40,773 nt of DNA from Hyphomicrobiales bacterium. GTDB lineage: Bacteria; Pseudomonadota; Alphaproteobacteria; Rhizobiales; Rhodomicrobiaceae. The translations under genes were made by a program, and so were the position numbers. How positions within the stretch are numbered: position 1 is the stretch's first letter; each line of letters begins with the position of its first letter. The notes below the pieces were generated by a model. The model worked only from the letters and a program-made list of their open reading frames with translations. It had not been told where the DNA came from and ran no database searches. The stretch covers positions 4,755 through 45,527 of the forward strand of contig PMBZ01000071.1 of NCBI GenBank assembly GCA_003153975.1, read 5' to 3'. Below are positions 8,142 through 15,363 of the stretch, one piece after another.

Positions 8142-8945
8142 ATGCTCGCAGTTTCACTAAACACCGCGGCAACCGGCATGCAGGTGCAGACGACCAATGT
8201 CGATGTGATCGCCAACAACATTGCCAACTCCAACACCACTGCCTTCAAGCGCTCGCAGGCACAGTTTGCCGACCTCCTCTATATGACCGAGCGGATGGCC
8301 GGCGTTCCCTTCCAGGGAACCGCCTCGACCGGGCAAGTCCCGGAAAGCGGGCAGGCGGGGCTCGGCGTGCAGACCGTTGCGATCCAAACATTGAACACAC
8401 AAGGCCCCCTCACCCAGACAGACAATATGTACAATTTGGCGCTGCAAGGCCGCGGCTGGTTCCAGGTTCAGGGGCCGAACGGCCAAACGCTTTACACCCG
8501 CGCGGGAAACTTCAGCCTGAATTCAAGCGGTCAGCTTGTAACGATGCTGGGTTATCCGCTCACGCCCAGCATCACCTTCCCGACAACGATTCTGGACGTT
8601 CAAATCAACACGACCGGAGCAGTCTACGTCGACCAGGGAACCCCTCCTGGGACGTACACGCAGATCGGGCAAATCCAGCTTGCGGTTTTCCCCAACGATC
8701 CGGGGATGCAGGCAATTGGCAACAATCTCTATGAGTCGACTACAGCTTCCGGGGCCGCACAAACAGGGAACCCCGGCAGCCCGGGTTTTGCGACCACCAT
8801 TCAGAAATATCTCGAACAGTCGAACGTCGACCCGGTGTCGGAAATCACAAATCTGATCACCGCCCAGCGGAACTATGAGCTGAATTCGAAGGTCATAACC
8901 GCCGCGGACGAGATGTACCAGACCATCACCAAGGGTACTCTCTAG
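8142..8945 (+). CDS. flgG: Flagellar distal rod protein FlgG
   Basis: The 267-residue product (family length about 260) begins with the rod signature TTNVDVIANNIANSNTTAFK and has the FlgG-specific LYMTERMAGVPFQG. The hook-protein core TDNMYNLALQGRGWFQVQ and LYTRAGNFSLNSSGQLVT follows, then the C-terminal YLEQSNVDPVSEITNLITAQ and RNYELNSKVI. FlgG forms the distal rod through the P and L rings. A GGGGGA eight bases before the ATG is the ribosome site. The paralogous proximal-rod gene flgF lies 14 kb downstream. Confidence 0.97.
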   Translation: MLAVSLNTAATGMQVQTTNVDVIANNIANSNTTAFKRSQAQFADLLYMTERMAGVPFQGTASTGQVPESGQAGLGVQTVAIQTLNTQGPLTQTDNMYNLALQGRGWFQVQGPNGQTLYTRAGNFSLNSSGQLVTMLGYPLTPSITFPTTILDVQINTTGAVYVDQGTPPGTYTQIGQIQLAVFPNDPGMQAIGNNLYESTTASGAAQTGNPGSPGFATTIQKYLEQSNVDPVSEITNLITAQRNYELNSKVITAADEMYQTITKGTL

Positions 8946-8960
8946 AGGCGGGGGGCGGAA

Positions 8961-9422
8961 ATGCGAAGGACACTGTTCCGGCTGGTTGCCGTGGGCTCGC
9001 TTTGCCTTCCGGCGGGTGCGTTTGCTTACGACGCCGGCAGCAGCGTCCTTTTTCCAGTCCTCAAGGCGGCGGCCTATCCCGGCGACATCATAAGCGAGGA
9101 GATGATCGTCTTTATGCCGGCCGGGCACAGGTCGCCGCTCGGGGGCATCGTCACCGGCAAGGAAAGCGTGGTTGGCAAGATGGCGCGGCGCACGCTGCTG
9201 GCGGGCCAGCCGATCCCCCAGAATGCGTTGCGCGACCCCTTCGTGATCCGGCAGGGCAAGACCGTTTCCCTGATTTTCCAGTCAGGGAACATTTCGATCA
9301 CCGGCATCGCGGTGGCGCTGGAATCGGGAAGTGCGGGCGAGATCATCGGCGCGCGCAACCCCGATTCCGGAATGACTGTACACGGCGTCGTTCAGGCAGA
9401 TGGCAGTTTGCGGGCACAATGA
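8961..9422 (+). CDS. flgA: Flagellar P-ring assembly chaperone FlgA, short form
   Basis: FlgA is a periplasmic chaperone for P-ring (FlgI) assembly. The 153-residue product has a signal peptide (MRRTLFRLVAVGSLCLPAGA) and the SAF-like core: AYPGDIISEEMI, RRTLLAGQPIPQNAL and VIRQGKTVSLIFQSGNI. It is shorter than enterobacterial FlgA and lacks the extra N-terminal domain, as is usual in Rhizobiales. It sits between flgG and flgI and shares ATGA with flgI at 9419-9422. Confidence 0.93.
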   Translation: MRRTLFRLVAVGSLCLPAGAFAYDAGSSVLFPVLKAAAYPGDIISEEMIVFMPAGHRSPLGGIVTGKESVVGKMARRTLLAGQPIPQNALRDPFVIRQGKTVSLIFQSGNISITGIAVALESGSAGEIIGARNPDSGMTVHGVVQADGSLRAQ

Positions 9423-10531
9423 TAATCAAGGGCCTCATGCTTGCGATTCTCCTTGCCGCCCCGGCCGAAGCCGCGACGAGGATCAAGGATATTTCGATTG
9501 TCAAGAATGTCAGGCCGAACCAGCTCGTGGGCTACGGCATCGTCGTGGGGCTCAACGGGTCCGGGGACACGCTCAGAGGCTCGCCGTTCACCAGCCAGTC
9601 CATCCAGTCCATGCTCGACCGTATGGGCATCAACGTCCGCAACAGCCCCGCCAACGCCGGCAATCCCATTCAAACGAAGAACGCCGCCGCCGTGATCGTG
9701 ACAGCGGAATTGCCTCCCTTCGCCAACGAAGGCGGGCGCGTCGACGTAACCGTCTCATCGCTCGGCAACGCGACATCGCTTTCTGGCGGAACGCTGATGC
9801 TCACGCCGCTCTCCGGCGCCGACAACGTCATTTATGCCGCCGCGCAAGGAGCGGTGAGCATCTCCGGCTTTGTCAGCACCGGCCGGGCGGAGAAGCTGAC
9901 GCAGGGCGTGCCGACCGCTGGCCGGATTGCCAACGGCGCCTTGGTCGAGCGCAGGCTCCCTAACAATCTCGAAAGCGAGAAGTCCTTTACGCTCGAACTC
10001 CTCAACCCCGATTTCGCAACCGCGGCGCGCGCGGCGGACGTGATCAACATCTACACGATGGAGCGCTACAAAGGCTACGCGGCGCGCGCGGCGGATCACC
10101 GTTCCATCGTCTTGCTGAGGCCGCCGCATCTGGATGCCACCCAGTTCTTAAGCGAAATCGGCGAACTGGCGGTCGAGCCGGACTCACCCGCGAAGATTGT
10201 CATCGACGAGAAGACCGGCACGGTCGTGATCGGCCACGACGTTCAGATCACCCCCGTCGCCGTCGCCCACGGAAATATCACGGTGCGGATAACGGAAACA
10301 CCGAAGGTGGTGCAGCCCCTGCCGTTTTCCCAGGGGCAAACAGCCGTGCAGCCGCGCACGGCGATCACCGCGGACCAGGCAGGCGGCGCATTAAACCTGG
10401 TTCAGGGAGACAATCTTCACACGCTTGTTGCCGGCCTGAACAGGATGGGACTCAAGCCGCAAGACATTATCACGATCCTGCAGACGATAAAGACCGCGGG
10501 CGCCCTGCAGGCGGAGCTTGTCGTACAATGA
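9419..10531 (+). CDS. flgI: Flagellar P-ring protein FlgI
   Basis: Periplasmic P-ring protein surrounding the rod in the peptidoglycan layer. The track shows a 509-residue ORF from 9002, but the true gene starts at the ATG at 9419, overlapping the flgA stop. That gives 370 residues with a signal peptide (MIIKGLMLAILLAAPAEA) and then RIKDISIVKNVRPNQLVGYG, the classic FlgI N-terminus. Further hallmarks are GLNGSGDTL, QSMLDRMGI, the AVIVTAELPPFANEG segment and the C-terminal LVAGLNRMGLKPQDIITILQ. It overlaps the following motE-like gene by ATGA at 10528-10531. Confidence 0.97.
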   Translation: MIIKGLMLAILLAAPAEAATRIKDISIVKNVRPNQLVGYGIVVGLNGSGDTLRGSPFTSQSIQSMLDRMGINVRNSPANAGNPIQTKNAAAVIVTAELPPFANEGGRVDVTVSSLGNATSLSGGTLMLTPLSGADNVIYAAAQGAVSISGFVSTGRAEKLTQGVPTAGRIANGALVERRLPNNLESEKSFTLELLNPDFATAARAADVINIYTMERYKGYAARAADHRSIVLLRPPHLDATQFLSEIGELAVEPDSPAKIVIDEKTGTVVIGHDVQITPVAVAHGNITVRITETPKVVQPLPFSQGQTAVQPRTAITADQAGGALNLVQGDNLHTLVAGLNRMGLKPQDIITILQTIKTAGALQAELVVQ

Positions 10532-11250
10532 AACAACAGGGCTGCATTCACTCGATCGCTTTGCTCCTGGCCGCGTGCGGCGCATTCGCGGTCCAGGCGC
10601 AGACCCCGTTCCAGACGGAGGTGGCGCCAAGCTGGGGCTGGAAGCCCGACGAGGTTAACCGCTACAAGGATTATCTCAAACCGGGAAGGAGCCGTCCCCC
10701 CTGGAGCACGGCCGTCGTTGCTCCCCCCGCGGGGGCCAAGCCGGCCGCCCCGAAGCCCGGAGAGGCACAGCCAGGTGCTGCGGGCGAAACGCCCCCCGCG
10801 ATCAAGGCCTATTGCCAGAATATCGAGGACCCCGCGCTGGATGCGCGCTTCCTGTATCAAAAATCGGAGCTTCAGCGCCTGGAGGGCGAGCTGAAAAAAA
10901 GCACTTCGGCTTTGGAGGCCAAAATTGCCGAGGATCAGCAGTGGGTACAACGGCGCGACGAGTTCATCAATATGGCCGACGGCACCCTTGTCGCGCTCCT
11001 CACCAAAATAAAGCCCGATGCCGCGGCGGCGGAGTTGGCAGGCATCGACGAAGCGGCAGCCGCCGCGCTTTTGCTGAAACTCAAACCCAAAATTTCCAGC
11101 GCCATTCTCGATCAGATGGACAGCACCAAGGCTTCCCGGCTCATCTCCGTCATGATCGGTGCGGCCAGGCGGCCGGAGAAGCCTGCATCCCCAGAAACCA
11201 AGCAGGCCGCGGCAACGCCGGACGCCGGCAAGGCACAAGGGACGCCATAG
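10528..11250 (+). CDS. motE: MotE-like flagellar motor protein (MotC chaperone)
   Basis: The 240-residue product has a signal peptide (cleavage near AVQAQ), a Pro/Ala-rich linker (about 55-90), a conserved YCQNIEDPALDARFLYQKSE, a coiled coil (about 105-150) and a C-terminal MgtE_N-like helical domain with MADGTLVALLTKIKPDAAA and KPKISSAILDQMDSTKASRL. This architecture and the position between flgI and flgH match MotE of Sinorhizobium and relatives, a periplasmic chaperone that stabilises MotC. motC lies about 8 kb downstream, which supports the call. It is translationally coupled to flgI. Confidence 0.85.
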   Translation: MKQQGCIHSIALLLAACGAFAVQAQTPFQTEVAPSWGWKPDEVNRYKDYLKPGRSRPPWSTAVVAPPAGAKPAAPKPGEAQPGAAGETPPAIKAYCQNIEDPALDARFLYQKSELQRLEGELKKSTSALEAKIAEDQQWVQRRDEFINMADGTLVALLTKIKPDAAAAELAGIDEAAAAALLLKLKPKISSAILDQMDSTKASRLISVMIGAARRPEKPASPETKQAAATPDAGKAQGTP

Positions 11251-11273
11251 CCTCAACCCGCGGAGAAACAATC

Positions 11274-11999
11274 ATGACAAAAGCCGTATTTGCAGCGGGG
11301 GCGCTCACAGCTTTGCTGGGCGGATGTTTACAAGATATAACCGAAATCGCAAACGGACCAAAATTGTCGCCCGTGGGGACAGGGCTTACTCAGGACCAAG
11401 TGGCGATCAACAATATGCAGGCCGCCCCGATTGCCTATACAACGCACGCCTCGCTCTGGCAGGACAACGGCGCGGACTTGTTCAAGGATCCCCGGGCGGG
11501 CAGGGTCGGCGATGTCGTGACCGTCAGGATCGCCATAAAGGATCAGGCCTCGCTCAACAACTCGACGACCACCAAACGCGACTCGAACCGGGAGATCAAT
11601 GCAACCGAGACCACCACTTTGAGTTGGTCTCCAAGCAATATAAACGCCCAAAGCCAGGGGCAGGCGGACCCGAAGATCGAGACCCACACGAAATCCGACG
11701 GGTCGGGTGTGGTCACTCGCTCCGAGAGCATCGATCTGCTGATTGGCGCCGTTGTCACCGGCGTTTTGCCCAACGGCAACCTCATCGTGAGCGGGCGGCA
11801 GGAAGTGCTTGTGAACAAGGAAGTCCGGGAGTTGCTCGTTGCCGGCATCGTACGGCCCCGCGATATCGCCACGGACAACAGCATCTCCTACGACAAGATC
11901 GCGGAAGCTCGGATTTCCTACGGCGGGCGCGGCCGCGTCATGGAAATGAATTCGCCCAGCTGGGGCCACCGCCTCTTCGACATCGTCAGCCCATTTTGA
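11274..11999 (+). CDS. flgH: Flagellar L-ring lipoprotein FlgH
   Basis: The track ORF from 10812 is an extension through another frame of motE. The gene starts at the ATG at 11274 with GGAG about 9 bases upstream. The 241-residue product has a lipoprotein signal ending in LLGGC (acylated Cys18). The conserved core includes ASLWQDNGADLFKDPRAGRV, GDVVTVRIAIKDQASLNN, VTGVLPNGNLIVSGRQEVLV and the late VRPRDIATDNSISYDKIAEA. FlgH forms the outer-membrane L ring. It lies between motE and fliL in the Rhizobiales order. Confidence 0.97.
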   Translation: MTKAVFAAGALTALLGGCLQDITEIANGPKLSPVGTGLTQDQVAINNMQAAPIAYTTHASLWQDNGADLFKDPRAGRVGDVVTVRIAIKDQASLNNSTTTKRDSNREINATETTTLSWSPSNINAQSQGQADPKIETHTKSDGSGVVTRSESIDLLIGAVVTGVLPNGNLIVSGRQEVLVNKEVRELLVAGIVRPRDIATDNSISYDKIAEARISYGGRGRVMEMNSPSWGHRLFDIVSPF

Positions 12000-12022
12000 C
12001 GGTGTGAGCTGAGGCTGGCGGC

Positions 12023-12469
12023 ATGGCGGACGGCGAAAACTCCAAGGGTGCGGTTATCGGGCTGGTCATTGGCACAGTGGCCGCGATCGGCGGCGGCTTC
12101 GGCTTCGGCGCCATCTTCCTGAAGAAGCCCGAACCGGGAGCGGTCACCCAGGCAGCGGTAAAAGAGGCCAAGGCAAAAGAGCGCGAGGTCAAGCTCTTAG
12201 CGCCGATAGTTACAAATCTCGGCAATCCGCCGGATACTTTTATCCGCCTGCTGGGGGCCGTCGTTCTTGAGCCTGAGACGCCGGATTCCAACGCGCTCGT
12301 CACAAAGGTTGGCGACGATATCGTGACCTACCTGCGCACGGTTTCCCTGACCGAGATCCAGGGGCCAACCGGCTATCAATTCGTGAGAGAAGATTTGAAA
12401 AAGCGAGCCATCCAGATCGGCGGGGGGAAGGTCCACGATTTATACATTACAACTTTTGTCGTCGAGTGA
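12023..12469 (+). CDS. fliL: Flagellar basal body-associated protein FliL
   Basis: The 148-residue product has one N-terminal membrane helix (about residues 9-32, VIGLVIGTVAAIGGGFGFGA), a charged stretch and a periplasmic FliL domain with RLLGAVVLEPETPD, VGDDIVTYLRTVSLTEIQG and the final VHDLYITTFVVE. FliL sits at the stator ring and supports stator function. It lies 23 bases after flgH and 41 bases before fliP, the canonical alphaproteobacterial arrangement. Confidence 0.94.
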   Translation: MADGENSKGAVIGLVIGTVAAIGGGFGFGAIFLKKPEPGAVTQAAVKEAKAKEREVKLLAPIVTNLGNPPDTFIRLLGAVVLEPETPDSNALVTKVGDDIVTYLRTVSLTEIQGPTGYQFVREDLKKRAIQIGGGKVHDLYITTFVVE

Positions 12470-12510
12470 ATGTAGGTTTCCGTACTCTTTAAAGGAATTT
12501 GGAGTTCGTC

Positions 12511-13287
12511 ATGCGCACAAGCGGAATTGCAGCGGCCGCCGTCAAGCTTTGTCTTGGCATATTTGTTTCATTTTTGCTCGTGGCATTGGCAGCGAGCCCG
12601 GCTGCCGCGGAGCCAACCGGCTTTAATACGATCCTTCAGGAGGCGAACAACATAACCTCCGCGCGCGTCATTCAGCTTATGCTTGCGATTACGGTTTTGT
12701 CGGTCGCGCCCGGCATCCTCGTAATGGTGACATGCTTCACGCGATTTATCATCGCGTTTTCCTTTCTGCGGTCGGGCCTTGGCCTGTCGTCGACGCCCGC
12801 AAACATCATTCTCATCAGCCTGGCGCTGTTCATGACGTTCTTCACCATGGCGCCGGTGTTCGACAAGGCGTGGGAGAGCGGACTCAAGCCGTACATGGAC
12901 AACAAACTCAAGGAGGAAGAAGCCTTCGAGCGCGTGAGCGATCCTTTCCGGCAGTTCATGACCCAGAATGTCAGGCAGAAGGACCTCGACCTGTTCGCCG
13001 AGCTGTCGCGGAACCGGGGCGGGAGCGAGGCCGCTGGGCAGGCGCCCCCGCTCCGGCTGCTGATCCCTGCGTTCATGGTCTCGGAATTGCGGCGCGGCTT
13101 CGAGATCGGTTTCCTGGTCACGCTGCCGTTCCTGGTCATAGATCTCATAACCGCGACGCTCACCATGTCGATGGGCATGATGATGCTGTCGCCTTCGGTC
13201 ATATCCCTGCCCTTCAAAATCCTGTTCTTCATCCTCATCGATGGCTGGAACCTGTTGGTAGGCGGGCTGGTGAGGTCGTTTCATTAA
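12511..13287 (+). CDS. fliP: Flagellar export gate protein FliP
   Basis: Core membrane protein of the flagellar type III export gate. The product from the ATG at 12511 is 258 residues, with a cleavable N-terminal signal (ending AASPAAAE). Family hallmarks follow: VIQLMLAITVLSVAPGILVM, MVTCFTRFIIAFSFLRSGLG, PANIILISLALFMTFFTMAP, and in the last third LRLLIPAFMVSELRRGFEIG and SMGMMMLSPSVISLPFKILF. GGAG (12501-12504) with six bases to the ATG decides against the track start at TTG 12499. It ends the first flagellar run; fliQ and fliR do not follow. Confidence 0.97.
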   Translation: MRTSGIAAAAVKLCLGIFVSFLLVALAASPAAAEPTGFNTILQEANNITSARVIQLMLAITVLSVAPGILVMVTCFTRFIIAFSFLRSGLGLSSTPANIILISLALFMTFFTMAPVFDKAWESGLKPYMDNKLKEEEAFERVSDPFRQFMTQNVRQKDLDLFAELSRNRGGSEAAGQAPPLRLLIPAFMVSELRRGFEIGFLVTLPFLVIDLITATLTMSMGMMMLSPSVISLPFKILFFILIDGWNLLVGGLVRSFH

Positions 13288-13505
13288 GCTTGGGGTCAGC
13301 CCCGCCGCATACGCTCCCTTCCAGAACCCAGCCGCTTACTTTTCATGTGCGGATACGAATCGCCGATGCGGCCGTGATGGTTCATAGCTGCATGCCTGTG
13401 TGGCCCTGGATTGCTCTTTGTGGAGTATACGGAAGCGCCACGGACGAGGCTGGCCAGATAGGTTGCCGCGCCAGAGTTACAGTGTAACCCGTAAAGATTT
13501 GGACG

Positions 13506-13524
13506 AAAGGCTTGTTAAGCCTTT
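13506..13524 (+). terminator. Hairpin after fliP, possible terminator
   Basis: A perfect 8-bp inverted repeat, AAAGGCTT and AAGCCTTT, with a 3-base loop and an AT-rich tail (ATTTATCATT). It lies 218 bases after fliP and before the flagellin promoter region, so it could end the long fliP transcript. One arm overlaps a CtrA-like half-site. Confidence 0.45.
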
Positions 13525-13592
13525 ATTTATCATTCTGAACGAATGGTTGGCGATTTAACCTTTCGTCAAGACTTTGGGCGTCTTCTAAGTCT

Positions 13593-13649
13593 ATACAGGA
13601 GCGAACCTTAGGCTATAATCGGTTCGCAGGCATGATGCCGGTCCTGTAT
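13593..13649 (+). other. Nested inverted repeats in flagellin leader
   Basis: An outer 8-bp pair, ATACAGGA (13593-13600) and TCCTGTAT (13642-13649), encloses an inner 7-bp pair, GCGAACC (13601-13607) and GGTTCGC (13621-13627). The two 5' arms are directly adjacent, leaving a 14-base bulge on the 3' side. The inner loop carries the TATAAT-like sequence. It is either a DNA operator or an mRNA structure, depending on where transcription starts. Confidence 0.45.
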
Positions 13650-13666
13650 GCCGGATCAAGGCCGGT

Positions 13667-13699
13667 ATGTCCCGTTCAGCTTCGTAACCTCAGGGACAT
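13667..13699 (+). promoter_or_regulatory. Hairpin covering the flagellin ribosome site
   Basis: ATGTCCC (13667-13673) pairs with GGGACAT (13693-13699) across a 19-base loop. The 3' arm contains the only Shine-Dalgarno-like sequence (AGGGA, 13692-13696) before the flagellin ATG at 13703, so the structure would hide the ribosome site. In Caulobacter the flagellin leader is known to fold and be controlled by FlbT; a similar role here is an inference. Confidence 0.45.
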
Positions 13700-13702
13700 C
13701 CC

Positions 13703-15073
13703 ATGACCAGTATCCTCACGAACGTCGCTGCCAACACGGCTCTCTTGAACCTCCAAAATACGGTTCAGAACCTTCAGAACGTTCAAAACCAAATCTCGAC
13801 CGGCTTGCGCGTAAACAGCGCCGCCGACAATGCAGCTTACTTCTCCATCGCAACCGTTCTGCGTAGCGACAGTGCAGCGCTGTCGACCGTTTCGGACGCG
13901 TTGAACCTTGGCGGCTCCTCGCTTGACGTTGCAAGCAGCGCGCTGTCCAAGATCAGCACCACCTTGAGCGACATCAAGCAGCAGTTGCTCTCGGCCACGA
14001 GCCCTGGTGTCGACAGAGCCAAGATCCAGGCGGCGATCACACAAGATCAAGCTCAGCTCAAGAACATCGCCAATTCGGCGAACTTCAACGGGCAAAACTT
14101 CCTCTCCGTCGACTCGGCCGCCACGGGTTATAACGCGACGAAAGAGTTCATCTCATCGTTCTCGCGTGATGCCGCCGGCCAGATCAGTGTGGGCACAATC
14201 GCGATCAACACCGCGAATACCGCACTCTTCGACTCTGGCTTTACAGGCGGTCCGGCGGTAGCTGCCTCCGAAGCTGCGACCGCGGCTCACCCCGCTAACG
14301 TCAGCGGCACCACCGATACCACGGTGACCAACGTCACCGCCGGCGCACTGACGATCACACACTACACCCCAGACGCGGGTGTGGCAGCTAATGCGAATAC
14401 GATAGCCGACACGGTAACGGTTGCGAGCGGCGCAAGTGCCGCCACGAAGGTGACCGTCGAGGCAGTTTCCGGGGCGACCACTTTGGAAACTGGCGATGCG
14501 GCTGGCGCGCTCTCGGCGTCTTCGAAATATACGTCGACCAAAGACGGCTCCAGCATGACGTTCTATGTTGCCCAATCTACGGACAGCACAGACGCGACCA
14601 AAGTCCAGTACTACAAATACACGGTCTCCGGGTTAACAGGTGTGACTGGCGGCATCCTTGACACTACCGATACGACCACTGTCGGCAAATACACGGATGC
14701 AGTTGGTACGGTTACTTCCAGCGCTGCTGGTACCGGCAAGTCTATCTACAACTTGGACATCGGTAGCCTGAACGACTCCGCGGCGAACATGGCAGCCCTG
14801 AATGCTTTCCAAAAGCAGGTCGACGCGGCGATTTCGAATGTTACCGCCTCGGCTTCGGCACTTGGCACGGCACGGGCGCGTATCACGTCCCAGTCGTCCT
14901 TCATTTCAAGCTTGCAGACCTCGATCAACGACGGTGTCGGCTCGCTGGTGGACGCAGACCTGAACGTGGCATCGACCCGTCTCCAGGCACTGCAAGTGCA
15001 GCAGCAGCTCGGCGTTCAGTCGCTCTCGATTGCGAACCAGTCGAATCAGTCGATCCTGAAGCTCTTCCAGTAA
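13703..15073 (+). CDS. Flagellin
   Basis: Filament subunit exported through the flagellar type III system. The 456-residue product has the conserved N-terminal D0/D1 helices (MTSILTNVAANTALLNLQNT, then NQISTGLRVNSAADNAAYFS) and the C-terminal D1/D0 (SALGTARARITSQSSFISSL, ending QSLSIANQSNQSILKLFQ). The middle, about residues 160-360, is Thr/Ser/Ala-rich, poor in charge and has no cysteine, as expected for the surface-exposed D2/D3 region. Only one flagellin gene is present in the window; further copies may exist elsewhere, as is common in this class. It has its own leader and is followed by two strong hairpins, so it is probably transcribed alone. Confidence 0.96.
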   Translation: MTSILTNVAANTALLNLQNTVQNLQNVQNQISTGLRVNSAADNAAYFSIATVLRSDSAALSTVSDALNLGGSSLDVASSALSKISTTLSDIKQQLLSATSPGVDRAKIQAAITQDQAQLKNIANSANFNGQNFLSVDSAATGYNATKEFISSFSRDAAGQISVGTIAINTANTALFDSGFTGGPAVAASEAATAAHPANVSGTTDTTVTNVTAGALTITHYTPDAGVAANANTIADTVTVASGASAATKVTVEAVSGATTLETGDAAGALSASSKYTSTKDGSSMTFYVAQSTDSTDATKVQYYKYTVSGLTGVTGGILDTTDTTTVGKYTDAVGTVTSSAAGTGKSIYNLDIGSLNDSAANMAALNAFQKQVDAAISNVTASASALGTARARITSQSSFISSLQTSINDGVGSLVDADLNVASTRLQALQVQQQLGVQSLSIANQSNQSILKLFQ

Positions 15074-15087
15074 GCTCGCCTAGAAGG

Positions 15088-15109
15088 CGGAGGGCCAATT
15101 GGCCCTCCG
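15088..15109 (+). terminator. Perfect 22-base palindrome after flagellin
   Basis: CGGAGGGCC-AATT-GGCCCTCCG begins 15 bases after the flagellin stop codon. It would form a 9-bp GC-rich stem with an AATT loop. The tail (TCATTATAG) has only a weak T run. It may end transcription with the next hairpin or protect the mRNA 3' end. Confidence 0.7.
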
Positions 15110-15116
15110 TCATTAT

Positions 15117-15158
15117 AGTAGCGGCGCCGGCCATGCCGTCACCGCTACTCTTCTTTTT
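15117..15158 (+). terminator. Rho-independent terminator after flagellin
   Basis: AGTAGCGG (15117-15124) pairs with CCGCTACT (15142-15149). Inside, CGGC (15128-15131) pairs with GCCG (15135-15138) around a CAT loop. A T-rich tail CTTCTTTTTCC follows directly. This is the best intrinsic terminator in the window. Confidence 0.8.
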
Positions 15159-15363
15159 CCTGTGTAGAAGCGGTCCCAGGCCGCGAAGGGAATGAGTCAG
15201 GCAGCAGCCGTTTGGCCCCGCCAGATCAATAACTTACTTGGACAGAGCGTTGCCGCGGCGCCCATCGGCGAAGCGGGAGCGCGCGTTTTCATTTCTGGGG
15301 TTATCCTGCTCCGCACAAGGTGGCACGCAAATCATCGCGTCGGAGATTCTCAATGCTGCGGGG
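15159..15363. promoter_or_regulatory. Region upstream of fliF
   Basis: About 200 bases between the flagellin terminator and fliF. An ATG at 15192 opens an ORF that runs into the wrong frame of fliF and is not believed. TGGCACG at 15321-15327 resembles a sigma-54 -24 box, well placed 40 bases before fliF, but the expected GC of the -12 box is missing. The promoter of the second flagellar run should be here. Confidence 0.35.

Larger units (their letters stand above)
13288..13702 (+). promoter_or_regulatory. Flagellin promoter and structured leader region
   Basis: A 415-base non-coding gap between fliP and the flagellin gene. It holds the terminator-like hairpin at 13506-13524, two near-matches to the CtrA site TTAA-N7-TTAA (TTAA-N7-TTTA at 13515-13529 and TTAA-N7-TCAA at 13555-13569), and a TATAAT at 13614-13619. 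Several inverted repeats directly before the start codon are described separately. No good sigma-54 site was found. The ORFs the track shows here (for example 12732..13487) are extensions of a fliP shadow frame. Confidence 0.5.

Noticed and set aside
9002-9418. Long N-terminal extension of FlgI in the ORF track
   Set aside because: It overlaps flgA in another frame; the ATG at 9419 gives a normal signal peptide and family length.
10812-11273. N-terminal extension of FlgH in the ORF track
   Set aside because: It runs through motE in another frame; the lipoprotein signal starts at the ATG at 11274.
13451-13467. Sigma-54-like TGGCC...TTGC upstream of flagellin
   Set aside because: The GG to GC distance is 13 instead of 12 bases, and the site is over 200 bases from the start codon.
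13492-13519. Sigma-28-like TAAAGATTT upstream of flagellin
   Set aside because: The -10 part matches GCCGATAA in only about four of eight positions.
15321-15336. Sigma-54-like TGGCACG before fliF, and a similar TGGCACC near 4274 before motA
   Set aside because: Only the -24 half matches; the essential GC of the -12 half is absent at the fixed spacing in both.
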